A stretch of 64,000 bases of DNA from Clonostachys chloroleuca (GCA_037952775.1 JBANAY010000003.1:19778001-19842000), one strand, 5' to 3'. Shown: positions 1-14,876, counted from the stretch's first letter. Translations and numbers: made by a program. Notes: a model not told the origin generated them from the sequence alone.

Positions 1-2
1 AA

Positions 3-290
3 GCTGTGAAACTGGCCGAGGAGCTCACGGGTAGCAAGTTCACCGTTGTCCACGACTCTCTCGAGAAGCTAGAGAAGGGGGTCATCACCCTGACGCCGAC
101 AGCGCTCAAGATGTACGAAGGCAACGACCAGGCTATTGGGCTGCTGACCCAACAGCTATCCCTGTTTGGACGATGGCTTGCTCAGGGACGCATGGACATG
201 GACATCTCCCTCAATTCGCTCAACAGCGAGTTCTCGGATATTGAGCCTCTGACCTGGCTCAACATCATTGAGACGTCTTTGAAGAAGTAG
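3..290 (+). CDS. NmrA-like / isoflavone-reductase-like protein, C-terminal fragment (5' truncated by window)
   Basis: The open frame enters from the left edge with no stop and ends at TAG 288-290, so only about the last 95 residues are present. The fragment reads LAEELTGSKFTVVHDSLEKL near its start and EFSDIEPLTWLNIIETSLKK at its end. This matches the usual C-terminus of fungal NmrA-like/isoflavone-reductase family proteins: a substrate-lobe segment (EExTGxxFxVxxDSxEKLxxG) and a final F-x-D-I-x-P-L-T helix. The N-terminal NAD(P)-binding Rossmann motif lies outside the window, so neither cofactor nor activity can be judged. Family members are cytosolic NAD(P)-dependent reductases or redox-sensing regulators. 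Base composition and codon use are normal, unlike the AT-rich DNA that starts 830 bp downstream. The first GTG in frame is not a start. Family assignment is moderate; specific function is unknown. Confidence 0.6.
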   Translation, partial: AVKLAEELTGSKFTVVHDSLEKLEKGVITLTPTALKMYEGNDQAIGLLTQQLSLFGRWLAQGRMDMDISLNSLNSEFSDIEPLTWLNIIETSLKK

Positions 291-315
291 CCGCTGTCCG
301 TCGAGCGACACAAAG

Positions 316-362
316 AATAAATTGGTTTTCAATTTAAACTTTGTTCCTCTTTTTTTTTTTTT
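316..362 (+). terminator. Putative polyadenylation region of the NmrA-like gene
   Basis: AATAAA lies 26 bp after the stop codon and is followed by a long T run at about 348-362. This is a plausible 3' processing signal. It is short and not unique, so it is a suggestion only. Confidence 0.35.
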
Positions 363-1120
363 ACAATCGCAAAATCTGGCACCCTATCAGCTATCATAAC
401 TTGGACGAACCTGCCATTCATGGGCATGATTATGATTGCAAGCGGAATGGTCATTACAGGTACAGAAAGCTGCGGATGGCCAGAATCAGGGCAACCAGAA
501 AGCCGAGAATGGATTACGGCCAGCCAGGCGATTAATCGGAAAGGTTTCATTGAGTTGTGTAAAGCTGCATAGTCGGCGTCTTTGTGTACAAAATAAAAGA
601 AACTCGTACTTCTTCTAGAATGTCTGGGGAACCAGCTAGACGCGCTTCTAATGCTCCGAGACCGAATCGTCGTCGAGCTAAGGATACCATTCTAGATGGA
701 GACCAGCGAGGTGCGTCGCTCACGACGGAGGGAGCGAGGGGGCGATGTCATGCGGCAGTAGGTTATGTACCCACCCGTGCATCCGATCTGAATGCAGCAT
801 GCGGAAGGATGTAATGGGGAGGTTGGATCTTGCGACGGCGAGGAGACCCACGTGGATGAGATCCACGAGGTAAAGACAGGTAGAGGTCACCTCTTGCGGT
901 TCAGGATTTTGCTCGCCGTCGTCTCTAACGGCTAAGGTGCGGAGGTTCACCAGCCGGGAGAGGTGGTGGAGAGATCCGAAATGATGGGGTTGGCGACGGG
1001 GGAAGGATCGAGACATTGGGATGATGGGCCGCGGGTCCAGTAGTGTCCTGTTCCGCAGGCGTGGCGGGGAGGATTGGAACAGCTTCTAACGACCTCGCCG
1101 ATGATGACTTGGCCCTAAGT
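363..1120. other. Intergenic flank, no supported gene
   Basis: Composition is normal here, with CpG and CpA present. Several short frames of 60-98 codons overlap on both strands with no recognisable domain, signal peptide or preferred frame. No tRNA fold was recognised. The switch to AT-rich sequence is abrupt, just after GACTTGGCCCTAAG near 1108-1121. Confidence 0.6.
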
Positions 1121-4100
1121 AGTACTATTGTATTTTGATAACTTAAAGCTTACTATCTTAACTTTACTAAAGTTAATAGTATTTAATTTAACTAGGAATA
1201 GTATACTATTATATATAGAAGTAGTAATCAGACTTATCCGTGAGATCTCTATAGAAGGTAGCTGCTTTATATACAGACTGTTTAAAGACAGGCTATCAGC
1301 TATAAAGCTCTTTCGGGAGTAAGAGATAGTACTTAATATATAGCTCTAGTTACTTAATATATTCTTAACATTAGAGTTAATACCCTATATAAAGAAACTA
1401 AGTACTATTAAATAGAATATATAGGATTTCCAGCTTAGTACTCTAACTATTATAGACCTTAGTAATCCTTTCCTATTATCAGGTAATATATATAGTTTGT
1501 TTTCTATATACCTATTAATCTTCTTAGAGGAAAGATCTAACTATAGTTAGATAGTAGCTCTAGATAAAGTATATAAGGTACTGGGTAGCTGATAGTTATT
1601 TTCTTAGAATAGGGCTAATAATTAATAGCTTAGTTCCTAATATAATCTGGAGGAGTAAATATACTAACTGAGGATCTTATCTTAGTAATCAGATAATAAT
1701 AGTATATTAGTATATGAGTTTTTATAGCTATATAAGAGCTAATACTCTTATTATTACTAATCGATCTCTTAAATACTATATTTATATATAGATTTTTATT
1801 ATCTGCTTAGTTTAGGACTCTTAAAGGTTATCTTGCTAGTATTATAGGGAAGAGTAATAGTATTTCGCTATAGTAAGAGTTAGATATTTTCTAGTCTATT
1901 ATAGAGCTATAAATAGGAGAATTATATATATTTTATCCTATAGTATAGATTTATATCTTTAAGAACTAGAATATTATTATAAATTAATTACTTAGCTTGT
2001 GATTTATATAAGTATAGATTAGGAAATAAGTTACCTATAATAGAGGTATTAGCCTTATAGTAACTATAAAACTATATACTATATACCCTTCTTACTAAAT
2101 TAAAGTTAGTAGAAATAAGATATATAATCCTATATTAAGAACCTTAGAAAAAGAAAAGAAAAATACTTCCGACTTAAATACCTTATCCTTGATACAGTAT
2201 AACCGCTATACTTAGATAAATAATAATATTCCAGACCAGAGCCTCTATATAAGAAAACCCCTGTAATAAGAGGTCTTTATATAATATAAGCAGCTATTTC
2301 CTAATTAAGTAGCAGGCTTAAGTTATTTAACTAATCAGAAGCTAGACTAAGTGAAATTTATAATAAATAATAAAGTTAAAGTTAAAAGCTAAAAGCAGAT
2401 TATCTCGCTAGCCTATTACTATACTAATAGACTTACTAAGTAAAAGTTATAGGATTATATAATACTTCTTAATCAGTCTTAATACTAGAGTTATTTTAAG
2501 ATATTTAAGATAATATTTAATATATAACCTGATATCTATAGTATTAATAGTATAAGAATTATTTTTTAAGTATACTTAGAATAATACTAATAAGGAATAA
2601 GGTTACTTTTAATATAAAATAGCTTAGGCTGATATACAGTATAAAGGTAAAACTTAGAATAACCTGATAAATTTTAAAGCAAACTATCCAGAATAGTTAT
2701 CAGGGCTAAGCAAGAAGGTAATAATTGTAATTAGGGAATATTGTAAGAATAGCTATAATACTTTTCTATTTAACTAGTACTACTTATTCTGTAAAGCTTT
2801 AGGTATATTTATTCTTAATAAGTACTCTTATATTAAATGAATTATATACTGCTAAAAGGGGTAGGCCGGTATAAAAATAGAGCAGCTATTCTATACTAGA
2901 AAGGGAGGTTCCCTATATCAGGCTGATCTTTGCAAGAGTTATAAATAGGGCTACTGTTAGAAATGAGATAGTTCTGCGTGTTAATATAGACTTGCTAAGG
3001 ATAGAGATAACTATTTTTCAAAGGCTAAAAGGCCAGGTAGTATATTAGAAAGAGAGTCACCGGGGTTACACCTGTATTATTAAGTATACTCCGAGAGCGC
3101 CTTATAGTACACCCGGTATATAGGAGATCCGGTATCAGTCCTTGGAGGGTATAGATAAGGGTATTAAAGAATAGTTTAAATTATTATATATTAATTATAC
3201 CTGATATATATATATAATACTAGTGATTAAGCAGATAAATAATTTACCAATATCTATCTAGCAATTGGAGAAAAGGGCTAACTAGATATAGTAAGTTTAT
3301 AGGAAGGGTTTCGCAATATATCTTAGCTCGGTATAAAGAAACACTTTTGAAAACGGACTATAAATGAAAATAGATGATAGACCGAAAGCAGAAGGAACTT
3401 ATGAATTTATATATACAGTTATGAATTTCCCTTCTACTGCAGCTAAAGTCTCCCTATACTCGCCAGGCAGAAAGATAAATAAATCTAGCTTTTATTCAGG
3501 GAGTAAAGTATTAGTAGGTATAGCTTATATGGAGTCCTAGGTTTGTATACTTTACTCTGATTTAAAAGGTAATGCGGCGAGCGCTATACCCTATATTTAT
3601 AAACTGTTTAGGCTATAGTTTAAGAATAAGAGGTAGTGATATTTCCTGGACTCTTTAATAGTTCCTGAACTCTTAAGTTCGTATTACTAATGCTTATACT
3701 ATTCTTACTTAAGTATATTAAATACAGGCTAAAATACAGCCTTTATTCGTATTTTAAATAGTATTTATATAGTTTATATAATAGCTAAGCTCCTAATTTC
3801 ACTCCGAAAATATAATAGAATAAATAAGAATATTATAAAGGCTATTAAAGGCCTTATAGTCTTATGTAAAGAGGTAATAAAATAAGCAGTTGCTTTAATA
3901 CTGATATCTATATTATAGGGCGATAAAACAACCGATATTAGAACTATAACTCTTCTAATAACTTATTACTCCGCCTTTCTCCCGTAATAATTATAAGTGA
4001 TCTCAATATTGACCTACTTAGCACTTGGTGAGCTAATCTTGCTATAGGAACAAGCTTATCTACTGGCTATAAGAAGATCTCCAGCAAGCTTCCAGTATAC

Positions 4101-4599
4101 CCAGAATACTATCCCCTTATTATCTGCTTCCAACCTAATTACTTACTGATTAGATAAGCTCAGAGATAAGGTTAGCTAAGACTAGTTAAAATTAATTTTT
4201 CTAAAAAGGGATCGCTGTACTATATTCTAAGATTATATATCTAGGAGATTACTTATCAGCTGGCTAGAATAGCTGGAGTTTCTTTATTCTATTAATTATA
4301 TAAGCTGGATAAAACTTATAGAAAATTAAAATAAGTTTAAATAAATACTATATTTTAAGAATAACTATTCTCTTATATAGATTTATTATAGTCTAATATA
4401 TTATTTATAGTTTTAATATATTATATATTATATTAAGATAATTAGAATAAAAATAGTTTTTAAAATTAATTATTTAAAATTATTAGTTATATTATTTCTA
4501 TAAATATAATATATATTTATAACTATAGAATATTTTTATTAGAAATAATATAGATTTAATATTAACTTAATATTTATTTATATATAATTAGTTATAATA
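1121..4599. repeat. Unidentified, moderately to heavily RIP-mutated repeat
   Basis: The sequence is AT-rich but keeps patches of higher GC (about 2880-3130, 3400-3620, 3900-4160), so mutation is uneven. I could not recover a conserved transposase, reverse transcriptase or integrase motif on either strand, and no terminal repeat was recognised. It is probably an old transposon because it shares the RIP signature. The last 400 bp before 4600 are almost pure A/T. Confidence 0.5.
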
Positions 4600-4911
4600 T
4601 AATCTACTAGTATATAGATTAAATTAGTATATAAATTACTTTCTTTAATCTTTTTATTATTAAAATATATAATTCTTATTTTAAAACTTTATATTTTTTA
4701 GAAATATTTTTTATATTATTATTATATATTAATATAGCTAGAAAAAATATCTTAATTAAGCTTAATTAAGATATAGTTTAACTAGCTTTAGAGATATATT
4801 TCTATTATTTTTAATAAAATCTAATTAAAATACTCTTTAGTTTCTATTTTTTAATCTAATTATTTATAATAATTTTAGAATTAGAACTAAATAATTTTTC
4901 TACTATCTTAT
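4600..4911 (-). mobile_element. pogo/Fot1-type DNA transposon, terminal fragment (copy P0)
   Basis: The sequence starts with the terminal inverted repeat TAATCTACTAG preceded by a TA. It then follows the same order of sequence as one end of the complete copy at 43866-46067, including the shared stretch running through 'agagatatatttctattatttttaataaaa'-like sequence near 4790. It is cut off at 4912 where a Gypsy LTR begins, so this Gypsy probably inserted into the pogo copy. No coding part remains. Confidence 0.65.
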
Positions 4912-5278
4912 TATTATAAGTTTAACTAATATATACTATTATATATAGACCTTACTTTTTTCCTTTAATTATAACTAGATTATTTAGATCTTATAATAAT
5001 AATTCTTATAATTCTTAACTTAGAATTATTATTAAATTTTAATAATCTCCTAGTATATATATATATTTATTTTACTAGATAAAATACTCTTTTAGATAAT
5101 TATTAATATAATTATCTATATAACTATTATTACTAGCTCTATAATACTTATATATTAATAGTAATTTATATTATATAGCTTAATAATAATCTAATTATAC
5201 TATTTAGAATAATATTCTAATTAGTTTAATTCTAATCTACTCTAGATCTTATTTAGTATAAGTTAATTAATTATTATA
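4912..5278 (+). repeat. 5' LTR of Gypsy A
   Basis: The LTR is about 367 bp and homologous to the 383-bp LTRs of copy B. It starts TATTATAAGTTTAAC, a mutated TGTTATAAATTTAAC, and ends ATTATTATA, from an ancestral TGTTACA-like end. It shares the core 'actagctctataatacttata' region with every other LTR of this family in the window. Confidence 0.75.
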
Positions 5279-8200
5279 TATTAATAACTCTTATTTAGCT
5301 AATTATCTTATTTTAATTACTATATAATAATAAAGAAGATATTATAACTATTATAGTATCTTAAGTTTAGTAGTAATATACTTTTACTACTAATAATAAT
5401 TTACTTATTCTAACTATTAAGAATAATACTATAAATAAGAATAGTAATAATAATAGTAATAATAATAATAACTATACTAAGGAGATATAGCTCTTATAAA
5501 ACTAAGTTAACTAGTTTAATATATATTTTATAGATACTTATTAGAAGTTAGTTAATATAATAGCTCTTATAGTATAGTAAGCTATTATAAATACTAATAT
5601 TTAAGTATAAGTTATAACTATTATTTAAAAAAGAGAGCTAGAATAACTACTTAAACTATTATTATTTAAAATATTTAATAGAATTTAAAATAAGCTTTAG
5701 GGATTTATAATCTAACTCTAAATATATTTTAATTATTTTTCTATTATATTTAATATTAATAAAAAAAAGATTATATATATCTATTTATAATTTAAAGAAG
5801 TTATATTTAATTAATTTAAACTTATTATAAAGGAATATCTTAATAAATAAAATAGTTAATAAATTATTAATATTATAATAAGTTTTAACTATTTTATAGA
5901 GGTTTTTAAATAAATCTTTAGTATTTAAGATAAGAAGTATAAAGTAGAATATAAGATTAATCTACTCTTTTAAAAAGAATTATATTTAATCTTTAGTATT
6001 TACTATCTCTAACTACTAGCTAAAACTAAATAGAATAAGGAATATACTATATCTTATTATTTTAACTAACTTAAGAGAAAAGTTTAGAATAAACTCTATA
6101 AGAAAGATAAGCTAATAAGTATTTATAAATATATAACTATAATTATAAGAATTAATAATTAATAGTATTAATAGTAAATCTATAAATAGTAAATAATCTA
6201 TTTTACTAATACTAAGAAACTATAATAATAATATATTATAATCTCTAGGATATATATAGATTCTATAGAGCTAGAAACTATAGATAAATATAAATATTAT
6301 AATATAATAAGATTAAATATATTTTACTCTAATATTTAGAATTTAAGAAAAATAAAAAGAAGAAAGATTAGAAGTCTGCTAAAGATAATAAGAAATAATT
6401 AAAAGTAATTAGAAAAACTAATACTAAAGTTTTAAGAATAATATATAAAATTAATTAAAAAGAAACTTCTATAACTATTATAATTTCTAAATTTCCCTTA
6501 GAAAATATATCTATTTTTTAGAAAGTATTAGAATCTGAAGAATATATAAAATTAAGTATATTTAGAAAATAATAATAAGAAATCTAATAGATTTTTTAGA
6601 AGCTTAAGGAAAAATATAAGTAAAGGGAATAAATTCTAGGATTTAAACTATCTACTAAATATAAATATATATTCTATTATATTAATAAGCTTATTCTATA
6701 AATAATAATAGAGTAAGAATAATATCTTTTTATAAGAATAGAAATTAAAACTAAATATAATAAACTTTATATATACTATTAAGAAAAAATATAAAAATAA
6801 TATCTAGACTTATTAGAAGAACTAGTTATTTTTAAAAATAATACTACTAGTATTATATAACTTAGTAATAGTATATATAAAATACTAACTTATATAGAGA
6901 CTATATAGATATATAATTACTCTTTAGAATTCTAAATAACTTATTATAATAATTAGTACTAAATATATTAAATAGAGAAAACTAAGAATAATTTCTTTTT
7001 ATATTCTAATAGAAGAATATTTAATAAATATATTATAGAATAAATATAATAATTTATATACTAATAATATAGTATAGGATAATATACTATCTTTAAGAAG
7101 GATTTAGAAGAATATTCTAAAGAATATATTTATAGTAAACTACTAGTAGAATTATACTTTAAATTAAGATATAAGATTTATAAAAAAAACTAAAATTAAA
7201 CTATAGTACTAAAAAAAGAATCTTAAAGAATAAATAATAGTTATATATAATAATTAAATTAAATACTATTATAATAAAAAATATAGAAAATATCTAGAAA
7301 TTAAGAAAATAGTATTAGAACTAGCTAAATATAGTAATAATAATATAAACCCTACTAAACTATATTTTTAATAATATTAATTATAAGAAGAAGAATAAAA
7401 ATAATAATATATAGAAGATATACTATTTCTAATAGATAATAAAGAAAATAATAATATAAAAGAATAAGAAATTACCTCTATTAATAAAATAAAATAGAAT
7501 AAAGCTTATTTTAATAAAAAGATACTAATAATAATTAATAAATTAAATAATTAGAAAAAGAAATATAAATAATTTATCTCTAGTTATATAGATAAACTAA
7601 GAATACTTATAGATATTTTAAAATAGATATTTAAAAATAAAGAAGAATAAAAATAGTTTAAATAATAAATTAATTAGGTAAAAAATAATATAAACTAATT
7701 ATAATAAAGCTATAATATAGTAAAATAATATTAAATTAGAAAATCTTAGAAGTTATTAAGAGAGAAAATTTAATTAATATTATTATAGATATTAAGATTA
7801 AGGAAAATAAACTTATAGTATAGATAAACTATAGAGTATTAAGTAATTATATTTTACTAATAGTAATTAACTAACTCTACTTACTATAAAGAATAAAAAA
7901 AAAGTTCTATAATATTATAACTCTAGATAAAATATTATTTAAGTATAATAATAGAATTATTAACTTTAAAACTAATTATCTTATAATTAAGATCTAAAGA
8001 AAGAAATTTAATATTATATATAATCTAGTACTATTAAATTCCTATAATATTATATTAGGATTATTATAATTATAAGATATAAATTTACTAATAAACTGGT
8101 TTACTAGCTATATAGAGTAAAAGAATATTTTTATAAATCTATATTAGAATTAATAGAAATTAAAATTTTATTAAATATTAGAGAAATATAATAATTCCTT

Positions 8201-11200
8201 AATAACTAGAAGTATTATTATAAAAAACTAAAATAATAATTTATAATAATAAGTAGATATAGTAATTATAATTTTAATAATATTATAATCTAATATACTA
8301 AAGAATATATTTTATTAAGAATTCTAATAAATAAAGTAAATCTTAAACTAGATATAAAAAATAGAATAATCTCTAAAAATAGATTTTATTAATTAGATAT
8401 ATATAATAAATTAATAAAAATATAATTATAATATTAAGTTTAATCTATAGTATAAATAAGCTAGAAAGAAATAATAATAAAAAAATAAAGAAAAAAGCTT
8501 TAAAAAGAGAAGATTAGATTATATTCTAAAGAAATATTAGAAATATAATAAACTATAAACTATTTAAAGAAACCTTAAAAACTAGATTATTATAATATAG
8601 TTAATAGAATTATAAAATCTCTATTATTAAAAGAAAAAAAACTAGTTTTCTATAAACTCTATAACTTTATAGAATTTTAGTTATAAATACTCTATAAATA
8701 TATTAATAATATATTAATAAAAGACTATATATAATTATTAACTTTATCTATAGAATACTCTATAATATTTATATCTAAGAAAAATAATAAACTCTATTTA
8801 GTTATTAACTATTACTAGCTAAATAAGATTATATATAAAGATAGAATATTCTTACTACTAATTATAGAATTTAAAGATTAATTATAGAGTAAATAGTAGT
8901 TTATTATATTAGATCTAAAGGGAGCTTATAACTTAATATAAATTAAAGAAGAAAATAAATAAAAAATAATATTTAGAATAAAGTTTAATTTATATAAGTA
9001 TTTTATTATACTTTTAAAACTAATAAATATATTTATAATATTCTAATAAATAATTAATTAACTACTTTAGAAGGATTTTAATATTTTTATAATTATATAT
9101 TTTAATAATATTTTAATATTTTTAGATAATTATAAAATATATAAAGAATATATATATAAAATCTTAAAAAAACTAAAAAATAAATCTTTTAATAGAACTT
9201 AAGAAAAGCTAGTTTTATATTAAGGAAATTAACTTTCTAGAATATACTATTTAATCTAATAAAATATAAATAAAGAAAAGTAAAATTACTATAATTTCTA
9301 AATAGAAAGAACTAATAAATATTAAGAAAGTATAAGCTTTTCTTAGATTTATTAATTACTATTAATAATTTATTAAAAACTATAGAAAGATTACTATATC
9401 CCTATATAATCCAATAAAGAAAAAAAAAGAATTTTAATAGAATTTAAAACATTAAGATATATTTAATAATATTAAGAATTATATAACTAATAAACCTATA
9501 TTATAGATATTTAATTTAACTAAAGAAATAAAGTTTAAAATTAATACTTTAGACTTTATAATTAATATATAAATTAGCTAAAAGGATAATAAAGGAAGAT
9601 TATACTCTATAGTATTCAATTTAAAGAAACTATATAGTATAGAACTTAACTATTTTATTTATAATAAAGAATTTATAGCTATTATATATATATTTAAAGA
9701 ATTTAAATATTACTATTTAGAAATATAATATAAGATTAAAATATATATAGATTATAAGAATATTTAGTATTTTACTACTACTTAATAACTTAATAGATAA
9801 TAAATATATTATACTAAATATTTATCTAAGTTTAACTATAAAATTATATATTAAAAAGAATTTAAAAATAGAAAAGCTAATATTCTTAGCTATAAATCTA
9901 AGTATAAATAAATAATTCTAAAAACTAATAAATAATTATTTTTAATAAATAATAAAGGATATTTAGTATAATAAACCTTAGATATTATATTAAGAAAAAT
10001 AGTATATATTAAAATCTAGATAAATATTATACTAAATATAAAGATATTATAATAAGATATAAAGATAATATTTATTAAAGAAATCTATAAATATTTACTT
10101 TTAAAATATTAAGAAGTTAAAAAGATATTTAATAGAATAAAATAATATTATAATTATCCTAGTTTATAAAAAGATATATAAACTATAGTTTTAAAATATA
10201 ATATTTATATATAAGTTAAGTTTATAAAATATAAACTCTATAGAGAACTTAAACTAGTATAAGTATTAGAATAATTATAATAATTAATATCTTTTAATTA
10301 TATTATTAAACTATTATTATTAATAGAACTTATAATAGAAATATAATATAATAATATCTTAGTTATTATTAATAGACTTATAAAATATAGATATTTTATT
10401 CTATATAAAGAAGTAAGCTCTATAGAAAATTTTATATACTAATTTCTATAATATATAATTAGTTACTATAGATTATCTAAGAAAATAATCTTAGATAGAG
10501 AAATAATATTTATCTCTAAGTTTTAATAATTATTTATAGTATAAATAGATACTAAATATAAACTTTTAATAGCTTATTACCCCTAGAGTAATAAATAAAT
10601 AGAATATTTAAACTAAATATTAAAATAATACTTATAAGTATATATTAATTATAAATAAAATAATTAGATATAACTATTACCTATAGTATAGATTATATAT
10701 AATAGTTTAATATAAAAGTTTATCTAACTTATATTTATATATATAAACTATAGCTATAAACTAGAATTTTAGAACTAATAAATACTTAATAGACTAAATA
10801 TATCTATTATTATATTTATAAAGGAAATATTATATTTATTATATATAGAAATAAAAATAGAATTAGAATTTATTTAAAAAAGAATAAAAAAATATTATAA
10901 TAAAATAAGATTAAAAAAACTAATTTTAAAAAAAGAAAGATAAAATTTATTTACTCTATAAAAATATTATAATATTATAACTAAATAATAAATTAAATTA
11001 TAAAAAACTTAAACTATTTAAAATTAAGAATAAAAAATTAGATATTAATTATAAACTATTACTACTAAATATAATATATATCTATCTAGTTTTTTATATT
11101 TTATTACTTAAAAAAATATTAGAGAATATTCTAAATTAAAATTATCTAATTAAAGTTTATAAAGAAAAATATAAACTAGAAAAAATATTAAAAAAAAAGT

Positions 11201-11708
11201 TAGAAATAGATAAATATTCTATTTTATTAAATAGAAAGAATATACTAATAATAATAATATCTAGAAATCTATTAAATATTTAAAAAACTATTAAAAACTT
11301 ATCTAATAGTATTACTAGATCTAGAAATACTTATTCTAATAAATTAAAAAGAGAAAAGTTTTATATTCTCTTAAAGAAATATTAAATTAATTTTAATTCC
11401 TAAGAATATAGATTTAGATAAAAAAGTAATTTCTAAAAAAGATATTACTTTATAAATTATCTCTTCTACTTTCTTCTATTTAATATATTTAAACTCTTTA
11501 ATATTATTAATATTATAAAATACTATTTATATTATTTTATTAAGCTATAATTTCTTTTATTAATAAAAATACTAAATCTTTATATCTATAAGCTAGTACT
11601 ATTTCTTTATTATTTTAAGCTTAGACTTAAGTTTTCTATACTAATTAGTAATTTAATATAGCTAGCTAGAAGTTAGGCTCTAAGTATTATAATAAGCTTA
11701 ATTATTTT
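4912..11708 (+). mobile_element. Ty3/Gypsy retrotransposon relic A (3' truncated)
   Basis: A 5' LTR (4912-5278) is followed by gag with an Asn/Ser-codon microsatellite (about 5440-5475), a retropepsin-like stretch (about 7770-8130), reverse transcriptase (about 8750-9130) and integrase (about 10440-10730). The RT reads LDLKGAYN...IKEEN at 8920-8960 and YFNNILIF at about 9097-9125, a mutated Y-x-DD box. The integrase reads LDREIIFISKF and later LIAYYP, a mutated S-T-A-Y-H-P motif. The element has no 3' LTR and ends at 11708, where homology to copy B stops and a different repeat starts. Stop codons are frequent and are almost all TAA/TAG, as expected from RIP. It is inactive. Confidence 0.85.
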
Positions 11709-14700
11709 ACCGTGCCAGGCTTACTCAGAGGTATTTACAGATAATTATACTGTATAGAGACGCTATATATATTCTCTATTACGCAGGGGATACTTCCTCT
11801 GCCTTAGTACTACTAGCACTATCCACTATATACTTACAGTAACTAGTAAACTGGTTTTCTTAATATAACTATAATACTATACTATATCTACTATTAATAA
11901 ACACGGTTAGAGTAGCTAAAGCAGTCCGGCTGTACAGCCTTCTATAGTTTTACCCGCCTTATCTATTAGTTACTTTATTACAAGCTATATTCATACCCAG
12001 TTTTCTAGCTACATAGTACCAGAGAATACCGCTGTACCAGACTTTTAATAAGGCCAGTATTATACAATTTAATAACAACCTATATAATACTTAGCTGAAA
12101 AGTGAGTAAGGTCGAAGGTTTATAGAAGAGCTTGAGAATTTTTACCAACTGTAGCGGTAAAAATACAGCGTTTCTAGCTTTATAGGGTACCCAGGTGGAA
12201 TCTGTAGGGTAAGTATTTATACCATAGGCCTAGCTGAAGGCCTGTACTAGCCTATAACTGGATCAGACTTATACTAAAGCAGTGTATACTTCTGGTATTA
12301 GAGAACTATAGGTAAATATTATATATAATACCCTGTTAGCTTTTATAGTATATTTCAGCTAGAGCCTTAATATAAGAATAAAACCTAGAGGAATAGAAGG
12401 GAATATTAGGGTTATATATCTATTAATACTATAGACTTTTAAGTTAAGATCTTTTAGTAAAGCGGGTGCTAGACTAGAGTATTTAGTAGGGTTAAAGAGA
12501 TCAGTAAGATTTCGAATATACCCTGGGGATACTAAGTTATTATAAGCCTCCTATATCTAATCGCTAGTTAAGACTTAAAATATAGAGGAGCTTAAAAGTA
12601 TTAGTACTATTATTTTCTTAAGGGTAAAATAATATATTTTCTTATTTCACTATAGTAAAAGACTTAGTCTAATAAGATATAGCTAATCTTACCCTAGCGC
12701 TAACTTATAAGAATATTAGCAAATATTATTAATAAAATTATTATTTTAAGTTATTAATAAAATAGATTTTAAGTAAATATCCTGGGAATACTAAATAGTA
12801 GCTTTATATAGTATAAGTATATTACTAGGTAATATAGCAGGATTCAGCTTTCTAGTTCACTAGACGCCCTGTCTGAGTACTACTATAGAAATTTAAGCAA
12901 CTGTAATTATCTATATACTACCCGGGCGTATATAGATAGTTATACACAGCTCCTGGAAAGGTATCTAAGATAGTAAACAAGGTATATATATATAGTTACC
13001 TACTACTAGTAGTATATTTATAACAGGTTAATATATACTAAAAGGTTTATATAATAGCAACTGTTTTACTGGGTAGAGGTAATAAAATTATAGCTATTAC
13101 TAGAGGGCAAGGTATTATAAGTATACTGTATAAAATTAATCTGGGCTAGCATTATATTAAGCGGCCTTAGCAGAGCGGTCCACTTAGATAATATAGATAT
13201 AATATTTACAGATAGTAATATATATATTGGAAAATTTTATAGTATTTTATAGGTAGTATATACTCGGGTACCCGCTATAATACCTTCTTATATAAAAGAT
13301 TCAGCCTGGAATCAATAAAGCTTTCGGCGAGAGAGGATATAATATATAATGTAAGGAGTATTTATAGCCTCGATAAATACTACTAATCACTTATCTGCTC
13401 TGACCTGCTCTTAGGCTGCAAGCGGGGTTATACCTGCAGTCTATAAGCTATTATATTAACACCTGGTTAGATTACTAATATAGCTATATATAGAGAGTAC
13501 AGTAGTATCCGATAGTATTAAAAGTAATATTACCTCCTTAAATCTAATAAGATAAGATTTATTAGGATAGTACTAGTAGAACTACTTAGTTCTATTACAC
13601 CAGAGCTATAGTAAAGTATTTATCTATAATCTACCCTGTTTATAGGCCTACTTTTCCTATACAGAATTATTCGGCTTAGATATAAGTAAAATTATTATCA
13701 CTATACTAATTACAGTTAAAGAGCGTATAAACAGGCTATTTTTAGATAAGGCGAGGCTGGTTATTATATAACTAGGGCAAAAGTAAAATACCCTTTTAGT
13801 AGTATTACTCAGTAGTAGAGGTTTCGAAGATTACTAATACTTAGAAAAGGATAGTCTATTTGATTTATTTAATTTATCTTAGGGGTTCGTTATATTAGTA
13901 TAGTAATAACACGGTAATTTAGAAATATATATAATATTGTCTTACTAGTGTAAATATATAATTTAGCACTATCTAGCAGCTTTGCTAATTAAGTATATAA
14001 ATCTTAATAAATATATATAGCTAGTTATATAGAAGACTATATTTTAAGCCTATATCTAGTTTAGCTTATATAAAGTATATATATTTAAGTAAACCTTATA
14101 GCTAAGTATTCCTATTATAGGTCTGCTTAAGAACTTTGAGTAGATCTTATTAGTAAAATTTCTAGTAACTGTAGATTTATATAGGTACTACTTAAATCTA
14201 TAGAGTCCTATATAGAGAGCTTAGTAACCTATTTAAATAAGTTTATAGGGTAGATAGTAAGTACTTATAATTAGTGTATTATAATATAATTAAAGGGAAA
14301 ATATAAGTAGATAATATTAATATATAAGATATTATAGAAAACTTAGGATCTATAAGTATAGTCGGTCTGATTATTAATCCGGCTACTTCTAGCAGACTAA
14401 TTATATATAACTAATACTTCCGGATAAGAGAGAAAAATTACTATATAATTAGTCAGATTATATACTTATTCTACTTATACTGTAGAACAATATATTATTA
14501 AGCAATATATATAAAATAATATTTAACTTTCCCACTATAGATCCTTCAGCGCAGACTCTATTTATAGTACCTTCTTATAATTAATAATAAAATAAAAGAG
14601 TACTTTAGTTATATAATTTTCCTTTTACTTTATAATATTTACCTCTTAGCTATACCCGGCCTAAAGTAGTAAAGACTGGCTAGCCTTACTAAACCTAGAC

Positions 14701-14876
14701 TTATAATATTATTAACCTGTATATAGAATAAGGAGAGGTAGTAATATAAACAGCCTAGCCTATAGTATCCTTTAGGAACTCTCTCTTCTTAATCTTTATA
14801 TCTCTTTCTTCCTCCTCTATAATAACCTCCCCCAGATCTGAGAATATCTGGAAGGTTATACTTAATAGTAGGCGGA
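11709..14876. repeat. Unidentified moderately RIP-mutated repeat between two Gypsy elements
   Basis: This stretch keeps more CpA/CpG than its neighbours and starts abruptly at ACCGTGCCAGGC. It has no ORF over 60 codons and no motif I recognise on either strand. It is clearly neither of the Gypsy or Copia families described here. It may be an older DNA transposon or a LINE; I cannot decide between them. Confidence 0.5.

Noticed and set aside
436..1016. Small frames after the NmrA-like gene
   Set aside because: They overlap each other on both strands, are composition-driven and match no family I recognise.
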